In this document: positions 1-12,791 of the stretch, piece by piece
Layout of the letters: the number at the start of each line of letters is the position of its first letter
Position numbering within the stretch: the stretch's first letter is position 1
DNA from: Paramecium pentaurelia
Taxonomy: Eukaryota > Ciliophora > Oligohymenophorea > Peniculida > Parameciidae
Assembly: GCA_905183005.1 (NCBI GenBank)
Contig: CAJJDO010000104.1
Span: forward strand, 62,001 to 126,000
Direction: 5' to 3'
DNA length: 64,000 nt
Notes under the pieces: model-generated
Told to the model about the DNA's origin: nothing
Database searches by the model: none
The model's input: the letters and a program-made list of their open reading frames with translations, nothing else
Program-made: the position numbers and the translations under genes

Positions 1-480
1 TGGATAAAAATAATCAAATAATAGAAATATGATTTTTATTATTAGTCCATCTAATCTAAACTTAATATTATTTGAAATCTTATAAAACTAATACTTATGT
101 TATAGCATATGTAATAAAGATAATATATAGAGATTTATTTTTTATATTATTTAATATATTTGAAAACATTATTTATTATTAAATGTTACTCACCCTCAAA
201 TATTTGAATAAAGTTAAACAAATAAATTTGGATAAAAGAGTAAATGTGCAATCTTTACAGATACTTTTGGTTTAATTATTTAGTATCAAAAACAGAATAA
301 TAGGATTAATTGATTAAGACGGTAACAATAATTGTTAATTTTCAAGGCAACTTCTATGATTTATCATAATTTATTTAATAATTGTATTACTCAAGATGCA
401 ATGTATACACTATCGTAAGTGAAGAAAATTTAAATTCAAATGATAATAAATTATTATAAACATCTCTAAAATATAGTTAG
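1..480. other. Non-coding left edge
   Basis: AT-rich stretch with no reading frame that looks coding under the TAA/TAG = Gln code. It presumably holds the upstream region of the gene that starts at 481. No recognisable motif was seen. Confidence 0.5.
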
Positions 481-2059
481 ATGTCAGATTACAACAATAA
501 GCTTTCATTTATTGATTTCATATATGATTTAGAAGAATTCCAGTAGATTCTAGGTGGAGATCAATACACCTGTATTTACTTGATTGATGAAAAGGATTAT
601 CAAGGGCTAGATTTTCTATGTGCTCTCGAACCCTTGATCAACAACTTCAACAATTGGGTTAACTTTTTCTATTCCTTTAGTAATAGATTACAAGATCAGG
701 CAAGAGAAAATGATTTCTATAATAAATTGCTTTGGATCTATAAAGGATCTAAAAAGATTGTTTCCATTTAGTTGAATAATGATAAAAAAATGAGATAAAT
801 GGATGAAATTATTCATAAACTTGTTTAAGCCAAGTTATAAGGTACTAGCACAAGAACTTCAAATATTAAATAGCAATCTTAAATCTCATCTCAATAATCT
901 CCTGATAAAAGAAGAAGCAAATCTATTCGAAAATTAGTAGAAGAATCATAAATGTCTAATAATTCTTTATATATGAATTAAAATGTTGGGGCTTCAAAAT
1001 TAATTACTAGAGTCTAAGCTAAACTCATTCAAAGAGCTCCCTCAAGAGGTAGTGAGAACTTTGAAGATTATAGATATTAATAATAAAATTAATCATAATA
1101 ATAATAAAGTAATGCTTATCAAAATGAATCAATTATCAGTTAATAAGATATGTTATTTGGCTTAGTAGGTGATCTAGAAGAAAAGGAAATATTAGATGTT
1201 ACAATGGCAAGATTAGTAAAGCGTTTATTAATAGAAGAAAACAAAGAAATTATTCAAGTCTTGCAATTTTATTTGTAAAATAGTATAAACATATAATAAT
1301 TATGTGAGAAATTAAACAAAATTGTTGAGAATTGTACATATCAAGAGAGACCAACATCTCCATTCTAAACTCTCAAATAAAGCAAACGTCAAACTAAACC
1401 ATAATAGCAAATTAACATTAATTCTTAAGAATCTAATCGTTCATTATAATAAGATTCTACACAAAATAATTTACTATAAAGATTAGAAGATATCAAAAAT
1501 AAAGTTATTGAAATAAATAATTACAGTTACACTTCTGAATAATTTGGAATGATCAATGTATTATGGAATCAATAGGATCAAGTCTTATTGTAATTATGTA
1601 CAGATATTTACAATAAAATGCAACGAGGAGGAGAATAACCTTCTCTTAAACCATTATAGATTTACTCAGATTCGAAGTTTAATGAATTATTATAGTAAAA
1701 CTTCAAATTATCTGAAATTACTATGATTCATGAATATAGAAATAGTCATTCTGGATCTATACATGCTGTATTACAACACTTTAGATACTAAAATAATTTA
1801 GAATTATTTATAAATGATTTAAGAAAAGCAATAAATACAGTATAAACTTAAAATCAAAATCTTAATTAACCAGAAAAATAATAAACATAAGTATCAAAAG
1901 AGATCGTATTATTTAAGCAATTTCCTAAAGCACCTTCACCTTATAGTGTATTAATGCCAAATTTTTAATTACCAGATAATGCATAGACTTAAACACCATA
2001 ATCAAACGAATAATAATAACAATAACAATAATAACCATAGCAATAACAATAATAATAAC

Positions 2060-2135
<76 letters not shown>

Positions 2136-3681
2136 TTAACAATAACATTAACATTAACATTAACATTAAGAATAACAATAATAACAATCGTAATTGTAAT
2201 AATAGTTATTAAAAAAATAATAAAAACACACAAATGAAAACTAAGTTATACATTTACATTAAACATAACCTTTACAATAATAAAATGAATAAAATTTTGA
2301 AAACTCATAGCCAATCTAAAAACCAGCCTAAGAAATTCAATAACAAATCTTTTAAAAAAATGATATAATGAGTAGATCTGAGTAAATCTCTGCATAAAAG
2401 AGAATTATTCCATCAGAAGTAGCTGCTGGAGATATTATTTTTAATGAAGAATACTTTATGTAAACAAAAAAAGAAAAAAGATAAGCTAATTTAGAAAAGA
2501 TTGACTAATTTTATTCAATTCGGGAAGAAAAAGAATTATAATAAATATTTAAAGATATGCTTTGGGATATGGATTTGGATGAACCAAAAGTTAGATAAGT
2601 TGAATTATTGTTTTCAGAACATAATTAACAACTATATGAAATTGTATAAGGATGGTAATAATCTAGAAATATTAATGGTACCAGAAGTAAACTTATGTAT
2701 TTTAATATAATATTAATAGAAAATTATTATCTGAATAATAAATTAAAAAGGATGACTATAGAAAAATAAAGATGTATAACTTATTTATGAATTAAGTGAG
2801 ATAATTTACATTATAAAATCATCTTTAAGATAATGAAAAAAACTTTTTATTAAAAATGTTTATGGATAATGATTTATAGGTTCTAGGAACTTTTGAAACT
2901 TATTTATAAAATCAAGATGCTGAAGATATGTTAGAAAATTTAAAGATAATTATAAAATAATATTCAAAATTCACTAATGTATAAATATTAATAATTATCA
3001 TTAGATTAATTCACCTAATACTGATGAAGATCAATAACCAATAACTGAGCCAAAAAAGTAATTAACTGCTAAAGAGATTTTATTGCAAATAAGAAAATAT
3101 TTTTCAGCAGAAGAGAAGAATCGATTAGAGAATATGCCAAATGAATAAAGAGATATGAAAATTGTTGAATTATATTAAGAGTATCAATAAGATTAAGACT
3201 TAAATGGATTTATTTCTGCTGTCAGAAAATTAAGTCAATAGGATTAAATCAAAAAATAATTTGAAGACTTGTTGAAAAAATTATAAAAAGAAGGACAATT
3301 AAAAATAGATGATTACATGTTATCTGTTATTAATTAGAGAAGAAATGAATAAAGAATTAAAGGAGTTTTTGAATTGTACCTATTTAACAAAAATATAGAA
3401 GATTTTGTTGAATCTATAAAAAGTATATCAAAATTGTTGCAATAAGGTAACCTTAATGAATTTATGATTTAGAACTAATTCTTTAGGCCTTAAATTAGTT
3501 TGAGAGAGAGAAATTATTGGATGAAAGAAGAATAGAAATTTTAAAAGAAAAAGCACATGATTATCACAAAGATTATCCAAAATTATTGGGTGCTTTTTCA
3601 TTATATTTTGAATAAGCATAAACAGATTTAGAGGAAGCAAAAAAAGAAATATTAGAAACTCTAAGTCTTTTCAGCTCATGA
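481..3681 (+). CDS. Large Q-rich hypothetical protein with polyglutamine tract
   Basis: I do not recognise this 1,041-residue protein. The start ATG at 481 is the first in a frame that stays open to 2643. Three short introns restore a single frame to the TGA at 3679-3681: 2644-2666 (23 nt), 2979-3004 (26 nt) and 3447-3472 (26 nt), all GTA...TAG. The middle (about residues 505-560) is a glutamine tract built largely of TAA codons, followed by His/Gln repeats. The last 350 residues are charged and helical, rich in Glu, Lys and Gln (for example AEEKNRLENMPNEQRDMK), suggesting coiled coil. There is no signal peptide or membrane segment. The next gene starts 55 bp downstream on the same strand. 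Confidence 0.75.
2062..2133 (+). repeat. (TAA)24 microsatellite encoding polyglutamine
   Basis: Twenty-four uninterrupted TAA triplets lie in the frame of the surrounding gene, flanked by mixed CAA/TAA triplets from about 2011. Under the ciliate code this is a polyglutamine run. Other frames give apparent Asn or Ile runs, which are shadows. Confidence 0.9.
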
Positions 3682-3736
3682 ATAATTATCATGTTTATTA
3701 TCAATGTCATAAATTATATTAATTATTAAATTAAAT

Positions 3737-4483
3737 ATGTTCACTACAGTCTCAGTTTCAGTCTAAGAATTTAGAGGAATTCGAACTGCCTCTACAACTG
3801 GAACCTCAAGTTATAGGGACTTTTAAAGATTGCCAGCTACCAAGACCAATTATAAAAGGTAATATTTAAAAGGAGCATCAAATCGGGTAAAATCATTAAA
3901 AGAAGAATCTCATTTTGCATAATTATGCAATGAAAGAAAAGGCAATGAGAAATTATTTAAATTTAATAGATAAGACTAACTATTAAATTATAGAAATCTT
4001 CATCTTAATAAATTATAACCAATATCTAATTAAGAACAAAATCTCGAAAATTAATAACATTAAGAATAGTAAAATAAATCATAGATTAATTCTCCAAATA
4101 ATAATTTAAGAAGTTCTGCTCTCTAATTAATTACTGATTAAAAGAATTAACTCATTGAATTAATTTACAATGCATAATCAGTGATATAAAAATAAAAGAG
4201 AACTTATTCAAACTAATAAAAAACTGAATATTTGCAAAATGGGAAAATCCACACTTAAATTACAGGTTCATCACCTAAAGCTATGAAAAATCAACCTTAG
4301 ATTCTAGGTCAATTAATTGTTTCAAGTAGAAACAAAAATGATCTTTTTGTAAAAAGTACCTAACTTACATCTTATGGTTCGTTAAAAATAACTACATAAG
4401 AAGATAAATCAAGTATTCCTCCAAAACCAAAGATACCAATTTCTTTAGATGGTGCAAAGAAATTCTTAAAATAATTTATTTGA
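3737..4483 (+). CDS. Hypothetical basic, Q-rich protein
   Basis: Intronless 248-residue frame from ATG 3737 to TGA 4481-4483. It is rich in Ser, Thr, Lys and Gln with low-complexity stretches and several proline-containing Ser/Lys motifs near the end (SSIPPKPKIPISLDGAKKF). No known domain, signal peptide or membrane segment is visible. It looks like an unstructured cytoplasmic or cytoskeletal protein, but that is only inference. Its 3' end faces the Rab gene on the other strand, with 53 bp between the two stop codons. Confidence 0.7.
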
Positions 4484-4536
4484 GTTAAGGAATATTCATG
4501 TTAATTCTCTTATTAAATAAATATTAATTTATAGAA

Positions 4537-5155
4537 TCAACAACAAAAATTGGATTTGGCATTCTAACTTGTTTATTCCAGTTTAATATTTTATACTTTT
4601 TCTTCTAATGACATAATATCTTTAATTTATTTAGAAATACATTAGAAAGTCTCAATAATATTTATACCTTCTTTGGCAGAAGTCTCAAAAAATTTAATGC
4701 CATAAGAATCTGCTAAGTTTTTACCTTATTCATATTAAACTGCTCTATCATTAAGATCTGATTTGTTAGCTACTAACAAAATAATTACACTTTCAGATGC
4801 ATTTTGTTTTATTTAATTCATCCAATTTTAGATGTTTTGAAAACTTTCAAGATTATTTACTGCATAGACTAATATAATTCCCATTGCTCCTTTGAAATAA
4901 GTTGAAGTAATGGTTCTAAATCTCTCTTAACCAGCTGTATCCCAAATTTACAATCTCATTAGTTTTCCTTCGACTTCTAAATCTCGAAATTTGAAATCTA
5001 TGCCTGTTCTAAATTTAAGTCATTAATCTACCAATAGTTGAAACAAAGTTTTAAGTATATTAATTTTCACAGAATCTCTTTAGAATGTTAGTTTTGCCAA
5101 CAGCAGAATCTCCAATTATCAGTAATTTTATTATTGGTTTATCACATGTATTCAT
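4537..5155 (-). CDS. Rab-family small GTPase
   Basis: 196-residue Rab GTPase, a membrane-traffic switch. All G motifs are visible: P-loop GDSAVGKT (residues 15-22), switch I ending STIGIDFKF, WDTAGQERF, NKSD, and ETSAKEG. The C terminus ends in CC, the usual geranylgeranylation signal, so the protein should be membrane-anchored. One intron is needed, 5004-5031 (28 nt). It ends CAG rather than TAG; this is the only choice that yields the conserved STIGIDFK junction and keeps the frame. Length is typical for the family. Which Rab subclass it belongs to cannot be settled by eye. Confidence 0.93.
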
Positions 5156-5459
5156 TATACTTTAATATAATAATTTATTATAACAGATATTAATTTATGT
5201 CCAATTTGTTTTCATATTAAACTTATTAATAGATTTATTCATTTATATAAGAATTTTATTTTCAAATATAAGCAATAAGTAGGATGATAATTTATTAAAC
5301 CTATTTAAATAATTGCAATATGTAGTTATGAGTTTTTAATATAAATATTAATTGAATTGAAATATAATAAATTAATTCTGACTACTATGCCATTTGGATA
5401 AATTATTTCAAATAAATAAAAGATATTTTATTTTACATCTAATTTTTTTAAATTATCTT

Positions 5460-6483
5460 ATGCTTCCATTATCATATGTCCCATCATATATGAATTATCC
5501 ATAACTCAATCTTTAATAGTTTTATATGCTTCCAACTACCACTTATACATTACAAACTCTCAAAAAACAAACTCGTGATTAAGCCTCCTAATTCCCAGAG
5601 CCTAGCTTATTTGAATCATAACTAATCAATAACAATATGAAATTTGAAGAAGCAGCTGAAAAAGAATTAAAAATGCTACTCAAATACCTATCTAAACATA
5701 TTTCCTTATTAAAAGATAGTATATTTGATAAGTTTGTGTTTGAAAATTTAAAAGTATATCATCTTATATTAATCGTAGATCTTGTCATCCTTATAAAAAG
5801 ACCTTCCAAACATGATTAAATAACGATATATCTTAATTAATAAAACAAAAGAAGAAATGACCAAATTTATTATCAGGAGATGCTTTCTCTTTATCAAAAG
5901 TGAAATTGATTATAAAGAAAAAGAAGGAATTACAGCTGAAGAAAGGGATAAAATATTTTATAATTCTTTCTTTTCTGATGATTAAGAATTCATGAAATCT
6001 CATTAACAAGAATCTTTTGATGATATGATTCCATTTAGAAAAGATTCTAAGATGAAAACCATGAATGATATTTATTTAAAAAGATTATTTGAGTCAAAAA
6101 GGTTCTCCAAATATTATGCTTAATTTTTAAGTATTCATTCATTTAAATAAATAGTTCAATTCAAGAATATATGCTTAAATGAAAATGAAGAGAAATTAGA
6201 AAACATGACTAAATAATTGATCAAAATCATTATGGCTAGAGATTATGAAGTATTTTTTAATATTTATTTTTGATAGAAAATTAAAACTTATAAGAGATTC
6301 CCCTGGAAAGATCATGAATTGATCAAATGTGAAGAAAGAGCAAAAGGATTATTTTCAAAATATTCAAATTTCCATATTAATAGTATTTATTTATTCAAAT
6401 TAGGATGTAAAAATAAATATCTTTCAAAATGTGATTCCCATAAGTCAGATTTTGTTGAAAAGTCCTCTGAATCTTAAAATTGA
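5460..6483 (+). CDS. Hypothetical protein
   Basis: 323-residue protein of unknown function. The frame starts at ATG 5460 and is joined by two introns, 5754-5778 (25 nt) and 6250-6276 (27 nt), to TGA 6481-6483. The N terminus is Pro/Tyr/Thr-rich and low in charge. From about residue 60 it becomes helical and charged (FEEAAEKELKMLLKYL), and the C-terminal third is Lys-rich with three Cys (FKLGCKNKYLSKCD). No membrane span or known motif. It is divergent from the Rab gene, with about 300 bp between the starts. A downstream ATG at 5637 is in the same frame and could be an alternative start. Confidence 0.7.
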
Positions 6484-7708
6484 TTTTATTATTAATCATA
6501 TAAAATCATCCTTAAAAAATTTTATTCTTTTTTTCTTAAATATCAGATAATTTTTTGATATATTTTTGTATATTCCTCTAAATTGCTTTCAAACAGAAAA
6601 AATTATTCAATTTATGTATTATAATCTCCAGGATTTATTATACTAGAGATTCTTTGTAAAATATTAACATAAAAATTCATTCAGTAAAAAATTTGATTAA
6701 TTAATTTTTATAAACATGAATAAAGTGTATTTTTAGAAAAGAATAAATAAATTCCTAAAATAAATAGTTTAATAATATTTATTTATGAAGAAAATTATCT
6801 AAATTGAATTTAACCTTTCCTCCTTAAATTAGAATTCAAATATTATTAATTGAATATATTCACAAAATACTAATGAAAATAAATTATGAATTAAGTCAAT
6901 ATAAAATTGAATCATCATTTATAAGATCAGCAAAATTTGATGAAATAATATTTAACAAAAATAAATGTTTAATTTTTCATAAGAATTAGAAAAATTTGAT
7001 ATAAAGAAAATTAATAATTTATATTCAATAAACTATTATTTTATTTGATCAGTTTGCTTTAATTTTATTGAACTACATTTAAGTAATAAAATAAAATGTA
7101 TTTATAGATGAAAGATAATTATGAAAAGAACGATGGGATAAAATTGAATTAATTTAGATACCAAAGATTTTATAAAATACCATCTAAAGGATAATATATT
7201 AAGATGAATCTAAGACTATTAGTAATAAAATTGAATTTTTAGAAAAACTAAAATTACAGCTGTGTAACTATCATAGAAAGATACATTAGGAAGTTTAAGA
7301 AATTGTGATTCTAATAATGAAAAAATAGATTTCTTTGAAATATATTAGAATAGAATATTGTAATTTTAATACAAAAGAATAATAAATTATAAAAAGTGAA
7401 TTAAATATAGTCTTATAATAATTATGATTTAATGGATTGATTATATTTTTAATAATCTAAAGTAATATTTAACATTAAGAACAGATGTAAAAAATAAAAA
7501 TTTTATGAAAAAAAGGTGCTTTTCATTATTGTATACTATTAGTTCAATTTTAAGAGGATAAATGAATAAAATTTATGAGATTTTGGATATTATTATTATA
7601 TTATTATTATTATATTGATAATTTTTATAAGATGAATTGAATAAACTAGAATGAATCTTATATATCTATTTAATTTATTTTTTTTGCCAAAAACAAATAA
7701 TAAATATA
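6484..7708. other. Gene-poor 1.2 kb, possible decayed coding sequence
   Basis: No convincing gene. Short open stretches occur on the + strand, the best being ATG 7108 to TGA 7306 (66 codons, basic, ending IIERYIRKFKKL). They do not join through plausible introns and show no known motif. The composition, with many Lys/Ile/Asn-like codons and frequent TGA, resembles a relic more than active coding. It could equally be plain intergenic DNA. Confidence 0.35.
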
Positions 7709-8569
7709 ATGTTTAAAAATTTAATAAGAATAGGTGTGAATCTTTCATTATTTAATACAACATATGTTTTATGTAAGACAATTAAGGATGAAAAATTGCC
7801 TCATTATCATTTTCTTAATGAATAGGATTTAAATAAATTATTAAAGAAACATCAGAACTTATCAATAATTGAAAGAAGCTACACTGAACACATATTATCT
7901 ATAATAAGAGATGTAGAAACTGATACTGTGGTAATATGATAAATAAAGGTTAGGAATTCCGAAAAAATTCAGATCGTTTAATTAGAATACTTATTGAATA
8001 AGCAATTTCATAAATAGAAAAGAAAAAGCATGTAAAACAGTCTCCTTTAGGATATTATGATGCACATGAAGTGAAATTTGAGGATGAAGAGTAATATTAA
8101 TTCGAATATTAGAATATGTTTTGTGAGTATTTTAAGATCAGGAAATGCATTTTTATTTGAAGGCTTAAATGCTGTATCTGGAGCATCGATAGGATAAATA
8201 TTGATATAAAGAAATGAAGACACTGCCTTACCATCATATTTATTTTAGAAACTACCATCTAATATAAAGGATTAATAGGTTATATTAATGGATCCAATGT
8301 TGGCTACAGGTAGTAGTGCAACATTAGCTTTAAGAATCTTAAAAAATCAAGGTGTGAAATAGGAAAACATTACATTTTTAACTTTAGTGAGTTGTGAATA
8401 AGGAATAGAGAAATTGTTTAGAGAATTTCCAAAAATTAAAATAATCACTGCTTAAGTTGATCCAATTTTATTAAAAGATTTCAATTATCTAGCACCAGGA
8501 ATTGGAAATTTTGGTGATAGATATTTTGGAACAGTTAAAAAGAGTTAATAATTTGGTTAGCAATAATGA
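7709..8569 (+). CDS. Uracil phosphoribosyltransferase (pyrimidine salvage)
   Basis: 271-residue protein of the UPRT family, which makes UMP from uracil and PRPP. Introns are 7931-7953 (23 nt) and 8091-8112 (22 nt). After the second, the frame gives CFVSILRSGNAF, the conserved segment before the PRPP site. The PRPP-binding loop is seen as VILMDPMLATGSSA (about residues 175-188), close to the family DPMLATGGS. The C terminus PGIGNFGDRYFGT matches the uracil-binding end. The first 30 residues have a hydrophobic, basic flavour (FKNLIRIGVNLSLF) and could be a targeting extension. The family call is firm; enzyme specificity (uracil versus UPRT-like) is not proven. Confidence 0.92.
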
Positions 8570-8628
8570 TAGACAAATATATCTTATTATTTAATTATAT
8601 ATTAATTAAAAAAAACAAAATATATGAT

Positions 8629-10248
8629 TCAATGCTACTATTACTAATGCAATTGTATTTTATTATAAAATTTGAAAGCAGAGTTTTTTTTGAGTGGAGT
8701 AGTTTCAAATTTTAGTTTGCTCAAACTTAAATTATCTTTAAATTAAGAATGCTAAATCAAGCTTTTATTTTCTGATTTGAGATTTGGTGTTTTCTTATTA
8801 GACTAATGTTAAGCTTGATGTTTTGGTGTGAGAAGGTTAAGTAATTTGGATGGTGATTCTATTTAATGTTGAAAGTGATCATCATATTTAACTTCTAAAC
8901 AGAGATTACTAGGACTGTTAGTATCATTATGTTGATTATTATTATTATTATTATTTTGATGAGGATCAACCTTTTCTTTCAAAGGTGTTTTGAATTGATT
9001 TAGAGAAGGTAATTAATATTCATCACTATTATTAGTTTATTCATAAATTCGACTTAAATTCTTTGAAACCTAATTAGCAGCATCCTATTTATATTTATGT
9101 AAATAATTATAATAGAATGAGGGTCTTTATGATAAAAAGTCTTTAATAACTGAAACCGTAAATACATCTTAACACATAATCCAAAAGTTTTTTATCCATC
9201 TATCTACTTTTTCATCTTGATCATAACCATGAGCGCCTACTTTTTCTTAAATATACTCGTATAAATTATTTTAAATATCATCTACTTTATCTTCATTCCA
9301 AAAAATGGAATCTACAATTTTAGCGGTTTTTTTGAGCATTTTATTTTCCATATTAAAACTTTCAATTCCGTCAATTTTAATTTCATTCATCATTTTAGAA
9401 ATATAAGAATTTACAGAATTGGGATTTAAATAATTTTATTATTTATTTGTTCTTCTTCTAGGAATATTATTAGGGGAATAAGATCTAGGAGACATTGATC
9501 CATTTTATTAAGATGTTAGTAATTTTTATAATAGTTATCTTTCAAGAGAAGTAAAAGAATTCATTAATTCTTAATTTGACATACCTATAAATTATTTATA
9601 TTATTTTACCTCCTCTTTTACGAATATCCTTTAATCTCTCTTCCATTTCAGGGATTCGTTTTTTCATAGCTGAATTCCAATGATTTTTAATGGAATTATC
9701 TGTTCGTCCAATTAATTATTTAGCCATCTCAGCCCATCTATTACCCATTACTCGATGAGATAAGAAGAGAATCCATTCCTCATAATCACCCCAATGTGAT
9801 TTCTTAATTTATGGATTCAAATGATTATGCCAACGCTCTCTACATTATTTGCCAATTCTTCCAGGTAAGTGTTCAGCTATGAATGTCCATTTCTGTGGAC
9901 CATGCATTTATACCAATTTGATAAGCAAATTATCCTCTTATTCTGACCAAGGTCTTTTTTTACCCTTAGACTATATGATTAATATGGGGGGATTACATGA
10001 AATAGAATATCTTCATCATCATCATAATCTCTCTCTTAAGCATATTTTGGTGTAACTGTTAAGGCAAAATTGGTTAAGCTCTTTTATTTGGTTGCTGCAA
10101 TATCTTATATGAGATGTTATTTCTTTTTATCTGTGGGCTCTATAATTTCGCTGTACTCATTCTTATTTCTTAACCTTCTTTTGATGATAGGAGGAGATAT
10201 AGATAAATGATTTTATGATTTCATTCTCAACCTCTAACTTCTATACAT
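8629..10248 (-). CDS. R2R3-type Myb DNA-binding protein
   Basis: 522-residue nuclear protein. After intron 9971-9996 (26 nt) come two Myb repeats. The first has regularly spaced Trp in KRPWSEQEDNLLIKLV, QKWTFIAEHLPGR and CRERWHNHLNP. The second is HWGDYEEWILFLSHRV, NRWAEMAKQL and NSIKNHWNSAMKK, with the first-helix position degenerate as in plant R3 repeats. Intron 9585-9609 (25 nt) follows. The remaining 320 residues are Ser/Asn/Gln-rich, with a seven-Asn run and Thr-Pro sites (LLTPKH, KKTPNLK), plausible phosphorylation or activation regions. Two-repeat Mybs in ciliates are probable transcription or cell-cycle regulators; targets are unknown. Confidence 0.92.
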
Positions 10249-10311
10249 TTTATTAATTAAAATAATATTTTTTTGAATTTGAATTTCAAAATTAAATATA
10301 TATTTTATGTC

Positions 10312-11292
10312 TCATTATAATAATAATAAAATAATTAAGAGTATATATAATCTGCTTGAATGAATGCCCCAATATTCATCAGTATAAATCTTCTATATAC
10401 ATTCATCATTAAACATGATTTATGATTATAGTTCATAGAATTTTACAGCCTTTTAATAATCAATATACTCATCTAAATAAAGAGAAGAACAAGGTCCATA
10501 TCTCAAAATAGTATGGCAATATTGATTAACTTGTAATAACCATTAGAATAATTCTAATATCTTCAAATATTCAGGATCTCCTTCAGCCAAACTACAATAA
10601 GAAAACCCGCCAGCATTGAATCCACATTAACATTCAGAATAACCGTATAACTTTTAATCACTATCCAATAAAATGCAATCAGTATCAGTTTCACATGGTT
10701 TACTCTTTGTTAAACTATGAGGTCCATTTTGGCAAGTTCCATTATTTGGATTAATATATCCATAATAGCATGCCTTTGGATTATCAGCTTTAATATTATT
10801 TTCTAATGAATAGTAATATGCACATTTCCCCAAATTACATACACAATTGTTAGTACATTAATAATCATTTTAGCATGATTATTCGAATTGAACTTATTAT
10901 TTACAATATGTATCACAATAATAACCAACATCACAATATTAATGTCCTGCACATTATTGATTCAATTTCAATCCCAAACAAACTCCACTTTTACAACTAT
11001 TTGATAAACAATCGCTATCTCCACTACAACCTTCTCCTGGTAGAATCTTATCTTTTGTTGGTTTGTCTGTACAATATACAGGTTTTTAAAAAGCAGCATC
11101 TTACCATAAACATGTTTTATCATCAGAACATGGTGTTAATTCATGAACCTTACCTCTATACTCTGACACATTTACACAGACATTATTCTAATTTTCTTCT
11201 CCACATTTATATCTTTTACCTCCACATTTTGTATTAGCAAATGCATATACCAAAATGATAAAGTATAATAATAATAAAAGTTCTTTAATCAT
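10312..11292 (-). CDS. Secreted or membrane-anchored cysteine-rich protein
   Basis: Intronless 326-residue protein. It begins with a clear signal peptide (MIKELLLLLYFIILVYAFA). The mature part carries over 30 Cys in short spacings, such as GEGCSGDSDCLSNSCKSGVC and YCDVGYYCDTYCK, resembling the Dickkopf-N-like cysteine-rich repeats that are expanded in Paramecium and Tetrahymena. The extreme C terminus is again hydrophobic (SSRLYILLIILLLLQ), consistent with a GPI-attachment signal or membrane tail. It is therefore probably a cell-surface protein. Its function is unknown. The start is 21 bp from the start of the divergent kinase gene at 11314. Confidence 0.85.
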
Positions 11293-11313
11293 TATAATTA
11301 TAATTACAATAAT

Positions 11314-12523
11314 ATGAGAAAAAATGAATTTATGAATGATGAAATTAGAAAGCATTGGTTTGCTAATTGTAGATCAATTTAAGAATTTGAAAGATTAGAT
11401 AAACTTGGTGAAGGAACGTAATAAAAATTATTGATTTTTAAATAAGTTATGGCACAGTATATGCTGCAAAAGATAAAAAGAAAAATTAAGTTGTTGCTAT
11501 CAAAAAAGTTAAAATTCATGATAGCAATGAAGGATTTCCAATAACATGTTTAAGAGAAATCAAAATATTATAAAGATTATCAGCACATCCAAATGTTGTA
11601 AATTTATTAGTAAATTATTGATTCATAATTAGGAAGTAGCTGTGGGACCAATTAAAGATAGTATTCATCTAGTATTTGAATATTGTGCTATAGACTTAGC
11701 TATTTTAGTAGATAATATGTTTATAGGTACAATTTAATATATCAATAGATAATTATTCCTTTCGTGAAAATGAGATTAAATGTATAGTACTTTAACTTTT
11801 AAATGGACTAGCCTATATCAATTCCAATTTCATTTTACATAGAGATATTAAATTATCTAATCTCTTATTGACCAATGATGGAATTGTTAAAATTGCAGAT
11901 TTTGGATTAGCAAGAGAATATGGTAATCAATATTTACAAATCTCAGAAATTCCATAAAAAAAGTATACAAATCCAGTTGTCACTCTTTGGTATAGAGCTC
12001 CTGAACTTCTATGTCAGATGAATAACTATAATACTGCAATTGATATATGGTCAGTTGGTTGTGTATTTGCTGAATTAATCAATCGAGGATTTCCAATTCT
12101 TTAGGTTATTTCTATTTATATTTAATAGGGTAAATCTGAAATTCATCAATTACAATTAATGTGTGAAATGTTAGGATATCCAACTGCTTCTGTTTGGCCA
12201 GACTTACATAAAAATGGGAATAAATAAATCTTAAAAGAATTAGAGAAGTTTTAACATTGTCGACCAAATTTATAAAATGTTATTAAGGATGCATCTCCTT
12301 AAGCTCTAGAATTAATATCAAGAATGTTAACATGGGATCCAGAAGTAAATTATTTTATAAATAAATATAGAAACGCATAGGAGTTATGGAAAGTTTATTA
12401 CATGAATATTTCTATACCAATCCAAGGCCATCTATGCCTGAAGAATTATCTATTTTAAGACAATTAGATTAATTTAAAAAAAAGAATGCTGATAAAGCTG
12501 AAAAAAAATTAAAAATAAAATGA
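11314..12523 (+). CDS. Cyclin-dependent kinase, CDK10/CDK11-like
   Basis: 361-residue protein kinase. Motifs in order: glycine loop LGEGTYGTVYAAKD, VAIKKVK, the cyclin-contact helix PITCLREIKIL, catalytic HRDIKLSNLL, DFGLARE and TLWYRAPELL. The helix lies between PISSLRE (CDK10) and PITSLRE (CDK11). The segments VAVGPIKDSIHLVFEYC and SEIHQLQLMCEMLG favour the CDK10/11 group. Five introns: 11418-11446, 11610-11632, 11727-11748, 12105-12128 and 12345-12370; the first ends AAG. The HRD, DFG and APE signatures are intact, so it should be active. Role is inferred from the family: transcription and RNA-processing control rather than core cell cycle. Confidence 0.93.
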
Positions 12524-12791
12524 TTTCTTTATATTCTTATACATTTTATGTTAAGCAAGTAAAATAATAAATTTTATGATTTTTACAATTAATTAAAAAT
12601 ATTCTTTGTAATCATATATTTATTCAATAAATGTTGACATTAAAATTAATATCAAAATATACATCATAAATATTTTAACCATCAATATGAGAAGATTTAT
12701 AATATATTTGATAAAGGAAAATACTAAAAAAATCGAAGTTTTTTTTTGAATAGTGTAATATTTAGATTTAGTTTATTTTTATTTTATAAAA

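Noticed and set aside
1925..2233. Poly-Ile and poly-Leu frames on the minus strand and a poly-Asn frame on the plus strand
   Set aside because: They are other-frame readings of the TAA repeat that encodes polyglutamine in the real gene.
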